From the NCBI GenBank assembly GCA_015143295.1, contig CM026570.1:4240047-4304046 (forward strand): DNA of 64,000 bases, read 5' to 3'. A model generated the notes under the pieces. The model had not been told where the DNA came from and made no database searches. It was given only the letters and a program-made list of their open reading frames with translations. The translations under genes were made by a program, and so were the position numbers. Origin of the DNA: Tetracentron sinense. Its lineage: Eukaryota; Streptophyta; Magnoliopsida; Trochodendrales; Trochodendraceae. Shown here one piece after another: positions 11,050 to 21,324 of the stretch (position 1 is its first letter; the number at the start of each line of letters is the position of its first letter).

Positions 11050-11580
11050 TAGCTTTGAGTCCCGTTACACCATTGAGGTCACAATGTGTCCCATTTAACA
11101 CTATTTAACCGTGGTTAAGATTCACCCACCCCTAGGGTTCACCCGTTTATCTTGGTTTTTAGAAAAAAAATGAAAAAAAAATTAACCTTAGGAGTATGTG
11201 AATTTTAACTAAGGGTTTAAAAAAAAATTCCAAAAACCAGGGATAGATGGGTGAACTCTAGGAGTGGGTGAATCTTAACGACAATTAAGGGGTGTCAAAA
11301 GAGACACATGGCAACGTCAAGGGCGTAATTGGACTCCAATTGTGGTTAAGATTCACCCACCCTACGGTTCATCCACGTGTCTTTAGTTTTTAGAAAAAAA
11401 AATAAAATTTAAACCCTGGTTAAAATTCAATAACTCCTAAGGTTAATTTTTGTTTTAATATTTTTTTCTAAAAAACAAAGATAAGTGGGTGAACTCTAGG
11501 GGTGGATGAATCTTAACCACAATTAAAGAGTGTTAAAAGGGACACATGGCGATCTCAGTGGCATAACTGGACTCCTCGCT
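11050..11580 (+). mobile_element. Two fused foldback (MULE-like MITE) copies
   Basis: Each copy is a palindrome of the window's commonest repeat. One arm runs GTGGTTAAGATTCACCCACC / TAGGGTTCACC / TTGGTTTTTAGAAAA; the other arm is its reverse complement, ending in AAAAGGGACACATGG. The first copy spans about 11050-11340 and ends TAATTGGACTCC. The second starts directly in AATTGTGGTTAAG without its own outer end and stops at ACTGGACTCC (11576). The same fused junction recurs, inverted, near 14030. Confidence 0.75.
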
Positions 11581-11859
11581 CTCTTGGCAAAATGCCCTCG
11601 AAAGAAGAATGTCTCGCACAAGGCCCCGCTCGCACCCTTTCCTTGCTATACCCAAAATGCTGCTAAAACTATTTGGTTCTCAAAATATCCGTAGGTCATA
11701 TTTCCATAACCAACTGTCCCTCATAATTTTTTTTTAAATCTAAAATGTCTCTTAAGTTTCTATACTCAATTTTTTTTTCTTTCAAAATACCCTCACTAAG
11801 GTCCTTTTCCTAGTCTCTCTCCCCTTCCCCTCTCTCACGTGCATCGTGCCGCTCACTAG
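11581..11859 (+). mobile_element. Helitron 3' portion
   Basis: Ends with a short GC-rich palindrome (CACGTGCATCGTG) a few bases before the terminal CTAG, followed by T: a Helitron 3' terminus inserted in front of T. The body (AAATG, CTC and TTTCC-rich) matches 13498-13779 in the opposite orientation. The 5' end is not clear; the two foldback copies just upstream may lie inside the same mobile unit. Confidence 0.6.
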
Positions 11860-11870
11860 TATATATATAT

Positions 11871-12278
11871 AGGAGCATTCTACTGAGTCATGTTCATTGA
11901 AACTTGTAATGAACGGTCCCCTCTAGAAAGCTGACACGTGGCAAACATTTTTTGAATCTTACAGTTGGATGTTAAATTGGGTCCATTGGAGACACGTGTC
12001 AAAAAAATCAGTCTGATCCAACATGTTTAGGGTTTAGACCATCTAATTAGATCATAGTATCGGTTCACTAGACTCTACCTAGGATATAGAAATGGCTGAT
12101 CTTTCCTTCTTCGATCAGATTATTTATAAATGTCTGATTAAGCTAATTTGTTGTCATATGTCTCTCGAGAAACCTGTCTTGATATCCAATGGTCAAAAAA
12201 AAAAAAATTACCACATGTCATATTATTAGGGACCGCTCATTACAAGCTTCAATGAATATGACTCATTAGAATACTACT
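11871..12278. mobile_element. MITE with ~48-bp inverted ends
   Basis: The left end AGGAGCATTCTACTGAGTCA pairs with the right end TGACTCATTAGAATACTACT, and pairing continues through TTCATTGAAACTTGTAATGA and GGTCCC. About 408 bp in total. It directly follows a TA-rich tract next to the Helitron end. No diagnostic target duplication, so the superfamily is unassigned. Confidence 0.7.
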
Positions 12279-13497
12279 TTCTCTCACTCTCGCTCTACAT
12301 ATATCTTAAAATTGGAAATAAAAAAAGGACAGCGAGATAGATAGCATTTCACTATATAATATATGTTCCGCAATATTCCAAATGGGAATGTTGCCCTTGC
12401 TAAGTAATGTACAAGACAAATAAAAAGAGCTTAGCACAAAAATACATTAAACTACTTAATTAAGAACAGACCTAAGAGCTTAACAGGGTAGACCTATTAA
12501 TATCTTAAAATAAGTGCAAAAATTTTGTTTCTAAATAAGCTTAACTGTCAAAATTTAGCATTAAAGTATGTTAAGACTTTAAATTAAATTTTAAAGGATG
12601 TTTTAAATTAGGCATTTCCCATACGCTTAGTCTATTGAAGAAAATCTAAGGTCCATTTTCAATGGGGAACCCCTCAAGTGTTAAATGTTATATAGAACAA
12701 CTTTAAACATCAAAATAGTGATTTATGTTAACCCTGTAGTGGTCAACTAATCCTTGATTGGGAAGCAAGGCTTGCCCATCCATTGGTTGAGTGTGTCTGG
12801 CGCCACTCCCTTTACCCGAGATCAAAGATCAAGTCTCCAGAGGGTGTGATGTTAGAAAATGCACCTGTCCACTAACCTTGAAGGGGTTGCGGCCTAACTA
12901 GGGGTGTATTCGGGCCGGGCTTGGCCCTACTCGGCTCAGCTTGAAATGGTTTATTCTAGGCTCGAAGGCCGTCTAACCGTACATTGATCACACACACAAA
13001 AAAAAAAAAAAACAGCTAATCCTTGATCAAAGGACGATAAAAGGGATAACGGGGCTAGGCCCAAGCTTATACGTGATATAACCAACATACTAAGCTGGAC
13101 TAGACCTTGAAAGCCCATCGTAGGCTTAAGGCTTTTGTTCGGGACAATGGTGACTAGGCCCAAGCCTGATCCATTGAAAGCCCATCAGCATTTTTTGAAT
13201 ATATTTTTATTTGAGCAATGCTAAGCATACTCTCATATCCATACTTTCACTCCCTTTTGACAAATGACTTTTTGTGGGATCACAAGTTGACTTACAAAAA
13301 AAAGGGATGGTGCTAGGTGCATCCTAATATTTGATAACTGCATCTCATTATTAGAAATTCTTGATTTTACACCATTAAACGCATAAGATTATCTGTACAC
13401 ACAAAACATAAGAAAATATTTATAAATTTTAGTATTACATACCAATTGAACATCTTTCTTCTTCTTTCTTTTCCTAATTAAGTGCATTATCAAGTAA
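12279..13497. other. Intergenic repeats, no gene seen
   Basis: 12740-12870 resembles a SINE-like unit: it has GATCAAGTCTC (B-box-like) and GGTGTGATG, shared with 22445-22560. 12905-12970 is one end of a GC-rich hAT element (TAGGGGTGTATTCGGGCC) without a matching partner end. 13310-13430 carries a GGTGCTAGGTGCATCC block similar to 55335-55360, probably another MITE. No open frame has a recognisable domain. Confidence 0.5.
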
Positions 13498-13779
13498 CTA
13501 GTGGGCCGCACGTGAAAGAGAGGGAAAATGGAGAAAGACTTGGAAGAGGGATCCTAATGACGGCATTTCGAAACAAAAAAATTAAGGAATATTTTGCATA
13601 TAGAAAATTGAGACATTTTGAATAAAAATAATTTTGAGAGACACGTTGCTTATTGAAATATAATGTTGGGATATTTTAACAATAAAAAGCTTTAGAGACA
13701 TTTTGAGTATAACAAAGAAAGGGGGCGGGCAGGGCCTTGGCGAGACGTTCTTCTTTCGGAACATTTTGTCAAGAGAGTA
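13498..13779 (-). mobile_element. Helitron 3' portion, inverted copy
   Basis: On the minus strand it ends ...CACGTGCGGCCCACTAG followed by T. Its body matches 11581-11859 (CTCTTGACAAAATG, GAAAGAAGAACGTCTCGC and a purine/pyrimidine-biased centre) with many substitutions. It lies next to inverted foldback copies, as the plus-strand block does. Confidence 0.6.
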
Positions 13780-14325
13780 AGGAGTCCGATTACGACACTG
13801 AGGTTGCCATGTGTCCCTTTTAACACTACTTAACAATGATTAAGTTTCACCCACCCTTAGGGTTCACATACTTATCCTTGGTTTTTCGAAAAGAAAACAT
13901 GAAAAAAAAAATTTAACCCTAAAAGACAGTAAATTTTAACTAAGGTTTAAAAGAAATTAATATTTTTTTCTTAAACTAAGAATAAATGGGTGAACCTTGG
14001 GGTCGGTGAATCTTAACCATAATTGGAGTCTTGTTACGCACTTGAGATTCCCATATGTTTCTTTTGACACCCCTTAACTATGGTTAAGATTCATCTACCA
14101 CAAGAGTTTACCCACCTATCATTGGTTCTTAGAAAAAAAAATATTAAGTTTTTAAAACCTAGTTAAAATTCACTAATTCCAAGGGTAATTTTTTTTCTTC
14201 ATAATTTTGTTTTCTAAAATTCAAGAATAAGTGGGTGAACCTTAGGGGTAGATGAATCTTAACAGCAATTAAAGCGTGTTAGCTAGACACATAATAACCT
14301 CAATGACATAACTGACTCTAGAGAG
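13780..14325 (-). mobile_element. Two fused foldback copies, inverted relative to 11050-11580
   Basis: Reads outward from GGAGTCCGATTACGACACTG. It carries both palindrome arms twice, and on the minus strand it shows the same GACTCCAATTATGGTTAAG fusion between copies as the block at 11.3 kb. The outer end is near 14320 (TGACTCTAG). Together with 13498-13779 it makes an inverted copy of the 11.05-11.86-kb composite. Confidence 0.7.
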
Positions 14326-14604
14326 TCCGGTAATAACCGTAGAGAATTTCAAACCTAATGGATGGATGAGTGAGTGATTTTATGGGAATGAAGCAAACAT
14401 TCAACTAAGCTTTAAGTTTTTGTCTTATGTAATGATTATAATAAGAGTAGTTTGAGAGTTTTACAAAATTTCATATAGGTTTCAAGAGCTCATTATATAT
14501 TAGATATGAAAGAGAAGACGATGGAGATAAGAGCAAATTGTAGTTTTGGAATTACAAAAGATTCAATCAAAATTTTGAACATGGGGAATCCTCTTTATAT
14601 TTTA

Positions 14605-14978
14605 CTAGCGGGTGGCATGTGCGATGCACGTGAGAGCGAGGGGAAGGAGTTAACGACACCCGATTAAACTCGCTAGTGGCATGTGCAATGCACGTGAGAG
14701 CGAGGAGAAGGAGTTAACCACAGTTAATAGGAATTAAAAGGGGAACGTGTTAACCCACGGGTGTGATTGAACTCTTCCTGAGGTCAATCATGATTGGCTG
14801 TGATTCTAAATAGATACATGGCAAGGGGTAGCTTAGGAATTAAAGTAAAACATTAAATCAAAGGTAAGGGTAGTTTGGGAATTAAAGTAAAACATTAAAT
14901 CAATGTTTTGTTTTTATATAATGGTAATTTATGAATTACAGAAAAATCATCTACGCATGCCTCTCGTATTATAATAGA
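14605..14978 (-). mobile_element. Short non-autonomous Helitron, 374 bp
   Basis: On the minus strand the 5' end reads TCTATTATAATACGAGAGG, the classic plant Helitron start. The 3' end has the palindrome CACGTGCATCGCACATG a few bases before CCCGCTAG, followed by T. The 3' hairpin segment is present twice in tandem (about 14605-14655 and 14673-14725). No Rep/helicase is encoded. The base before the 5' TC is T rather than A, a small departure from the rule. Confidence 0.75.
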
Positions 14979-15053
14979 AAAAATATATAGTAAATATATA
15001 GATAGACAGATGGTTATATCATACTTAAGATTACATAAAATAAAGAAAAGTGA
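14979..15053. other. Short spacer
   Basis: A/T-rich; ends in AGTGA, the left target duplication of the next element. Confidence 0.5.
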
Positions 15054-15497
15054 TGTTGAGAGTCACCACCAACTCTCTAGAACTTTCTCTCTCCCTTTCA
15101 AGTTTCTCTCTTTCTCTAAAGTTTTCTCTCTAGATTACTTTCTCTAGATTACTCTCTAGAATATTCTATCTCTAGAATTCCCTCTAGTTCCCTCTCCCTC
15201 TCTCTAGATTCTTCATCTCTCTAGAGAATTCTTGGTTCTAGAAAATCCTACATTTAATGCACCCAATTCCTTCCACCTCCTATCCCCCCACTATAAATAG
15301 ATGGTTGGGTCATTTGATTTGTGCATAGAAGAAACACAAGCTCTTCTAAGTGTGTGAGGTCTAGTGTTAGCCTAAGTGTGAGTTCTTGTGTGAGTGCATA
15401 TCTTGAGTGTGAATGTTTCTTAAGTGTTGTACATTTTTCAGTCAGTGCATCAATAAAAACTTCTTAATTCGGGTTTCCGCTACTATTATACTCAATA
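15054..15497 (+). mobile_element. Probable solo LTR with its own promoter, 444 bp
   Basis: Starts TGTTGAGAGTCACC and is flanked by AGTGA on both sides (15049-15053 and 15498-15502). Inside are a CTCTAGA-rich tract (15074-15230), a TATA box TATAAATA at 15292-15299, and an AATAAA-type signal near 15450 about 150 bp downstream. This is the U3-R-U5 order of a small copia-type LTR. The right end reads ...CTCAATA rather than the usual CA, so the exact border is less sure. Confidence 0.55.
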
Positions 15498-15502
15498 AGT
15501 GA

Positions 15503-16229
15503 AAGTTATTATTTGGGTTTAACCACACGACCAAGAGACGAACCAACATATAAAGAAGGGCCGGAGAATAGGGTAACGCTGGAAAATGGAGAAAGGAGTC
15601 GGAGAATGGAGAATTCGCTAAAATTGAGATGGGGTGAAACTATAAAAAAAATGTGAAAATTTAGAAAAAACATATAAATGGAGTACAACCATCAAATATG
15701 GTGGTTCCTCTAACACCCCCCCTTCACTCCAATTTTTATTTATTTATTGAAGTAGGGTATGATTTTTTTTTTGTTTTTGAGATAAGTACCAATTAATCAC
15801 CCTAAATCAAAAATATCACCTAAAAGGACATGGTTTGAAAAGTTTTACCAAATAGGGTATGTACTCCAATATTAGCCTTATTCGTGTTTGGTTTTATATG
15901 CGTAGCTAAGGGGTTAATATGACAAAAGCATACCCTATTAGGTAATAAAAATACAAAGTATGCATTTTTTTAATAAATATGTTAAAAACATATCCTTTTA
16001 GGTAATAAAAATGTAAAGCATGACCTTTTAGATAAATCGTCCTTTGTTTTTTTTGAATTGTTAAAGTGCTTAGCATTCCTTGTAGATGGAAATATCTACA
16101 CGGGCTAATCTACGTGTCTTTTTTTTTTGGGCCCACAACCCTAATTAGTATGATTAATATATGTTCTAGGTTAAGAAATGGTAGAAATTTCTATCATCAC
16201 ACTGCTCGGAACTAATCCCAAATCAATCG
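15503..16229. other. Intergenic, no gene seen
   Basis: A/T-rich with a short repeated word set (GGTAATAAAAAT, AAGCATACCCT / AAGCATGACCTTTTAG) at 15910-16035, suggesting a decayed palindromic element. 16125-16229 is a SINE-like sequence in minus orientation (GGGATTAGTTCCGAGC and GATGATAG on the minus strand), diverged from 22445-22560. Confidence 0.4.
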
Positions 16230-16237
16230 GTGGTGGC

Positions 16238-16454
16238 CAGGGCCTGCCTGTCCATTAGGCCATCAAAGCCTTTGCTTTAGGCCCTATTAAAAAAAATAAA
16301 AAAAATAAAAAAATAATATTAAAAAGGCCCCATTTAAAATATTAAAAAAAATAAAAAACCCATTTAGAATATTAAAAAGACCCTATTTATAGTTAAATTT
16401 TTTTTATATAATAGATTTTCGCTTTAAGCCTCCAAATGGCTTAGGCCGGCCCTC
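16238..16454. mobile_element. hAT MITE, 217 bp
   Basis: Starts CAGGGCCTGCCTGTCC and ends TTAGGCCGGCCCTC, with a perfect 8-bp duplication GTGGTGGC (16230-16237 and 16455-16462). The centre is A-rich with two AATATTAAAAA repeats. The CAGGGCC ends and 8-bp duplication place it in the hAT superfamily; it is distinct from the TAGGGCTG hAT family elsewhere in the window. Confidence 0.85.
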
Positions 16455-16856
16455 GTGGTGGCATAGACACATGACAAAATAAATTAGGTAAAATTGTTTA
16501 TCATTTAATAAAGACAGGAAAAAAGATTCGGAGTGAAAGAACATTCATGCATGTGTTCCTCTCAACTGGGGAGACACGGCGAACGTTAGGTGTCACGTGT
16601 ACACGCTAAACAATCATCACGTACTTTATCTACTTGTTTTGGGCATGTGCACATGCCACAAAAAGGTGCAGCGGGCCATTTTCATGCCAGTTCCAAATAG
16701 AGAAGGAATCAAATCTTCTATGGCCTTCCTTGTGGACACGAGTGTTTAAAAGTTCAGATTTAACGGTTGTATAAGAGATCTGGCCTTACAACGTTGGTTG
16801 TTGTACCCTTACCTGTCGGTTTCTAGCAAGGAGTATGTCATACATGAATAGGACTT

Positions 16857-17140
16857 GGATTGTCTCTGACGAAGGGCTTGTCTCAGGGTTCTATTTAAAA
16901 TAGATGACAAGTAGTTGTGAAGTCAAAATCATGGGGCCATGATTTTGACTTCTCCACCCTTAATAAGACATGTGGTGATAAGTGTGTGAGTAAGGGTGAG
17001 AGATATCAAATGGGGAGAAGTCAAAATTATGGGGAGAAAATAGAATGACTTCTCCCCATTTTTACGCCAACTGTCACATAATGTATGGAACCCCGAGAGT
17101 CCTTTCTGGCTTTGCCAGAGACAATTTGAGGCCACATGAA
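16857..17140. mobile_element. MITE copy 1 (GGATTGTCTCTG family)
   Basis: Outer ends GGATTGTCTCTGACGAAGG and CTTTGCCAGAGACAATTTG are inverted. The interior has a hairpin-prone CAAAATCATGGGGCCATGATTTTG near 16924 and two AAGTCAAAAT / GACTTCTCCCC blocks. A sister copy lies at 22569-22856. Confidence 0.65.
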
Positions 17141-17316
17141 TAGAGAATGGATCCCATATAAATAGAGGGTGGGCTCCTAGACAATTTGCTTCCACTAGAT
17201 CTCATGTCACCTCCCACACACACCGGAGCAAATCGTTTGTGTTTTTCCTAAATTAGTTGCGGAAATATTATTGTACAAAATATCCTGCATCACTGCTTGC
17301 GTTTTTTCAAATCGAT
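17141..17316. other. Spacer before a tandem duplication
   Basis: Contains a first partial copy of the GTACAAAATATCCTG word (17273-17288) that recurs in the tandem duplication just downstream. Confidence 0.4.
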
Positions 17317-17433
17317 TGTACGGAATTAATAGTTGTACAAAATATCCTGGCCATCAAACACCTATCATAGGGAAGATCCCATGATATGAACAAGTACATA
17401 TGATTTTTTTTGTACGGAATTAATAGTTGTATA
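17317..17433 (+). repeat. 94-bp tandem duplication: first copy and left half of the second
   Basis: TGTACGGAATTAATAGTTGTA occurs at 17317 and again at 17411, a 94-bp period. Copy 1 continues uninterrupted through AAAATATCCTGGCCATCAAA to ACATATGATTTTTT. Copy 2 is cut after about 21 bp by a 670-bp element and resumes at 18104. Confidence 0.8.
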
Positions 17434-17595
17434 GTAGACCCTCTTGTTATTAATAATCTTGGTGGAAAGAAATTATATTAATTATAAGAGAATATTATAT
17501 ATAAGAATTACTATAGTGGTCCATCAAAATTTTTTTTTCCATAATTTCTTTTGAATGTATTAAATTTTCCATATAAACTTCTTGTATTATTGTAA

Positions 17596-17632
<37 letters not shown>

Positions 17633-18103
17633 GCTAGCACTCCAAAAAAACAAAAAATAAAAGATTTTATACTAACACATTAACACATTGAATAAGCTAA
17701 TGACATTTGAACTTATCAAAACTACAAAAAGAAGGCTGTGTCACTTAACACATAAAAATTGTATGTGTTACTAACACATTTGGACCTAAAACTTTATACT
17801 ATATATGGTAATTTATTATACATGGCCAAAATATCTAAAATAATTTTATTTCTTTCTCTTCCTGATACCTAAACCATACCTAAACCATGGTTTAAAATGT
17901 TTATAAGATCCATATAATTATGTATTAATATAGTATAAAACCCCTCTTATAATTAATAATATACTAAAAATTTCAAAAAAAATTATTAAATAGCAAGTAT
18001 AAGAGATTATTAATTATGCACTATGAACCAAGTTGGTTCCATATAAATTTATTAATTATTAGAAATTATTAAGTTAAATAATATCAATTATAAGAGGGCC
18101 TAC
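17434..18103. mobile_element. AT-rich MITE, ~670 bp, inside the tandem repeat
   Basis: The inverted ends GTAGACCCTCTTGTTATTAA and TTATAAGAGGGCCTAC match the common plant element with CCTCTTATAA ends. The interior is AT-rich with TTAATAAT words, a (TA)n tract near 17600-17627, and no coding capacity. Because copy 1 of the 94-bp repeat is intact, the insertion point (within GTTGTACAAAA) is known. About four bases (TGTA) appear duplicated. Confidence 0.7.
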
Positions 18104-18180
18104 TGTACAAAATATCCTAACCATCAAACACCCGAGTCATAGGGAAGATCCCAGCGACAACGACAAGTACATATGATTTT
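18104..18180 (+). repeat. Right half of the interrupted 94-bp repeat
   Basis: TGTACAAAATATCCTAACCA to ACAAGTACATATGATTTTTA matches 17334-17410, with a few substitutions. Confidence 0.8.
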
Positions 18181-18245
18181 TATTTTTATTTTTGACTTGG
18201 TCCTAATCATTTATCTACTTAGATTAGGGGTTAGCAGGATAGTAC

Positions 18246-18458
18246 TAGGGCTGTAATTGGGCCAGGCTTGCCCGGGCTTGCCCAAGCCTGGCTCGGCCCG
18301 AATTTTTTTTTGGCTTGAAGCCCGACTCGACCCGAATTGATTCAAGCTCAAGCCGGGCTTGGCTTGGCTTGGCTCGAGCTCGGCTTGAATCCCTTTTTGT
18401 TTTTTAAAATAAAATTTTATATTATTTATATATATAATAATGATATATATAAATAATA

Positions 18459-18489
<31 letters not shown>

Positions 18490-18703
18490 TTTTAAAATAA
18501 TTTTCGAGCCGAGCCGAGTTCGGGCCGAGCCGAACCTCAATCGAGCCGGGCCGAGCCACATAGGGGTGGGCTTGAGCTTTGCTTGAATTAGCTTTCGGGC
18601 TCTTTTTTAAGGCTTGACTTGGCTTGTTCGATCCAAAATTTCGGGTCAATCTCGGGCTTAGCCGAGCTGCACCAACGGGCCAATCGGGCTTTGTGCAGCC
18701 CTA
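18246..18703. mobile_element. hAT MITE, 458 bp, just downstream of the MYB gene
   Basis: Ends TAGGGCTGTAATTGGG and GGGCTTTGTGCAGCCCTA, flanked by a perfect 8-bp duplication GATAGTAC (18238-18245 and 18704-18711). GGCTCGGC/GAGCCGAG motifs in both arms surround an AT-rich centre (18405-18490). The right end is 223 bp from the MYB stop codon, so the element lies close to, or within reach of, that gene's 3' processing region. Confidence 0.9.
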
Positions 18704-18926
18704 GATAGTACTAATGGTGGGGGCGCCCAACTACCACACCAAGACTCAACACGAGTCACGCCTGATACACAGCCACTGGGACAGGCCACGGTGTGTACAG
18801 TTTTTTGGTCAAGGTAACACACACACAAAAAGGTAGAAATTACATGCACAAAATCTTTAAACAAATTAACAATACAAACAATGAACTTTATTGTTAACTA
18901 CTTTTACAATCTTATTTTCCAAGAGA

Positions 18927-20631
18927 TCAAGAGAGAAGCCAAGCAGCCAACGCCTCCTGCTTCTCACAATCATCAACTCTCTCTCCTGCCCCTTGATTAC
19001 ACTCTCCGCAATTATTATCACTCCCCCACAACCAAGACAATATCTCCTCTCCTTCATCCCAAACTTTATGACCTTCAACAGCACCCTCCCAATCCCCCCA
19101 ATCAACCCACTTATCATCAAAACTTGAAGTCATTGAAGAAGAAAGGTACCACTCACCACTCTCTGCATTTGAACTCAAAGCACCACTCTCTGCATTTGAA
19201 CTCAAAGCACCACTTTCCATTTCCTCACTTGTCACTTTGTTTGAATCCAACACACCACTTTCTCTCTCCTCACTAATACCCATGATCCCACTTTCTCTCT
19301 CCTCACTAGTGGCCAAAAACCCGTTTGGATCCAGCACCCAGTTGTCCATAATATCATCAAGGCACATTACAACATTATCTAGCCGTTGATCATATCGTCC
19401 CAAGACCCCAGATTCTATCTCCTCCTCATTTGGGCAAAACATTGCACTTGTACTTTCTCTCTCTTCATTTAGGCATAAAACTAAACTATCTTTCTCACTA
19501 GGACCCAACATAACCCCTCCACTGTCATTGTAAGGATCTGGGGCAACCAGGTTTTCTCTCTCCTCTCCTTTCTCATATGCGTCCAAAGCCTTGTTCTTTC
19601 TCACGTTATCTTTCCCTACAATGGCGCTAGTGAGGGTCCTTTTTTCTTGGATGGGTATCGGTACAAGTAACCTACCTGGATTACCACCACTCTCAGGGGT
19701 CTGAAATGATAATTGCACATTTGATGTGCTAGTTTTGTAGTTCTTCTTCTTCATGGCCGATCGGCTGGTTCGACCGCCTTTACGCTTGCACTCGCCTCCC
19801 ATCTTAGCGATGTCCTGGACGATTGGTGGGGCTTCGTTGCTGGGCCTCCTGAAGCTATGAATTTTCCTGCTCAAATGAGAGTTCCAGTAGTTCTTTATCT
19901 CATTGTCTGTTCTTCCTGGTAGTTTCCCAGCAATCAATGACCACCTGCAATAATTAACCAAAACCTGTAATTAATTACTCTAATTTAGTTAAACTTAACT
20001 AATATTACTTTTTTTTATGACGGGGAAAAATGTATATTTTATTGGTAAAGTCAAAACAAGTTGGCGGAAAATTTGAACGTAAACCCATGATTAGCTAGCA
20101 ATCATTAACTTGCCAACAAAGGACAAAAAGGCCAGAGAGCGATCCCACCAATTAAAAGGGTAGAAGGATCCCAAGTAGAGAGAGAGAGAGAGAGAGAGGC
20201 TTATTTGTGTTCCATGTATATTGAAGGAAGGGAATAGAAATGCTACACACCTATTTCCCAAAGAATTATGCAAGTTAACGATTACATCTTCCTCTTCAGG
20301 AGAGAAGTTCCCTCTCTTCAAGTCAGCTCTCAAGTAATTAATCCACCTCAGTCTGCAACTCTTCCCACACCTCAACAAACCTTGAAAAAAAAAACAGAAA
20401 GAGAAAATCAAAGTCAAATAAAATAAATCTTAAAATCAACTCATTCAATAACAAATTTTTTTAAAAAAAATTTTAAAATTCTAACACACATTTCTTACCT
20501 GCATTCTTGGGTAATGACCTCCATGAACCTTCTCCATTAGCTTGAATGTAATTCAGCAAGATCTCATCTTCTTCAGCTGTCCATCTCCCTTTCTTCAACC
20601 CCACTTTCTCACAACATGGTGCTCTTCCCAT
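18927..20631 (-). CDS. MYB12: R2R3-MYB transcription factor, subgroup 7 (flavonol regulator)
   Basis: Three exons on the minus strand: 20631-20499 (133 bp), 20380-20251 (130 bp) and 19944-18927. All junctions are GT-AG and the 133/130-bp sizes are typical of R2R3-MYBs. The protein is 426 aa. It opens [18 protein letters not shown], followed by complete R2 and R3 repeats to about residue 115. Subgroup 7 is indicated by G-R-T-S-R-S-A-M-K (145-153) and the C-terminal W-L-L-S (423-426). The bHLH-contact motif of anthocyanin MYBs is absent from R3, which suits bHLH-independent action. Known members (MYB11/12/111) are nuclear activators of CHS, CHI, F3H and FLS. The C-terminal half is acidic and holds a 9-residue repeat E-S-G-A-L-S-S-N-A. 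Which paralogue this is cannot be told from sequence alone, so the symbol is the nearest family name. Confidence 0.93.
19154..19207 (-). repeat. 27-bp tandem repeat in MYB exon 3
   Basis: A 27-bp unit occurs twice perfectly (19154-19180 and 19181-19207), with a partial third start. It keeps frame and encodes two E-S-G-A-L-S-S-N-A units in the acidic C-terminal region, so unit number could vary without destroying the protein. Confidence 0.9.
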
Positions 20632-21060
20632 CTCTAGGCAACCCACAATGTGCGTTAGAGATCTAGAGAGAGAGAGATCTAGAGAGAGAGTGAGAGAGAG
20701 GGAGATAAGTATGACTTTTAGCTATGTGGGCTTGAATGTGCGATGTGTTGCAGAAGTGAGGGTTGAGAAAGGTAAATAAACCAAAAATGGAGAGGTGGGG
20801 CTGCTGATGTAAACGTGTCTGTGGTGGTAAACTGTTCCACGGCAGCAAATAAGGAGGCCATTGTCGTGGCTCGTCGACCGTCGGGAACCTCGTCGCGGGC
20901 TTCAATCTCCCACGTTGATGCTCAAAGTACGAACACTTTGTCCGACTCTCTTCCTTACATGATACATCCCTCTCATTTCATCACTGCTTTTATTATTCCA
21001 TCTACCTCATTTTTTCATATCAACCTAGTCACAACCGACTAGTGCAACTAAACTACTCTT
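20632..21060 (-). promoter_or_regulatory. MYB 5' leader and proximal promoter
   Basis: Directly upstream of the ATG is a CT/GA-rich leader (20640-20705). Two ACGT cores lie at 20813-20816 and 20912-20915, about 180 and 280 bp upstream. ACGT elements bound by bZIP factors are known to drive light-dependent expression of this MYB subgroup; that these two act so is inference. An AACCAAA-type MYB site is at about 20779. The island ends at a T-rich tract and a (TA)n repeat (21279-21302). Confidence 0.45.
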
Positions 21061-21324
21061 TTTTTTTTTTTTGGAGAGTAACTAACTAAACTACTCTTAT
21101 AGCCACACACTCTCTCTTAACCCATTATGCAAAAATATCTATTTCAGTGCTATTGGGTTAATAACTATCTAAGTATCTACGTACCATCAATAATCTAATC
21201 AGGTGAAGTGTGAATTCTTCTCCTCACCCATCCTTGTTGCTGTTTTACGAAAGTTATTAATTGATAGCGCTTGTCGATATATATATATATATATATATAT
21301 ATAGTTTAGGGAAATAAATAACAG
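21061..21324. other. Upstream flank with (TA)n
   Basis: T-run at 21058-21072, ordinary A/T-rich sequence, then a (TA)n tract at about 21279-21302. No gene. Confidence 0.4.

Noticed and set aside
18881-19276. Plus-strand frames of 131 and 78 aa at the MYB 3' end
   Set aside because: Antisense shadows of MYB exon 3.
20091-20417. 108-aa minus-strand frame reading through MYB exon 2
   Set aside because: Extends past a GT donor into an intron with GA repeats; only 20251-20380 is real exon.
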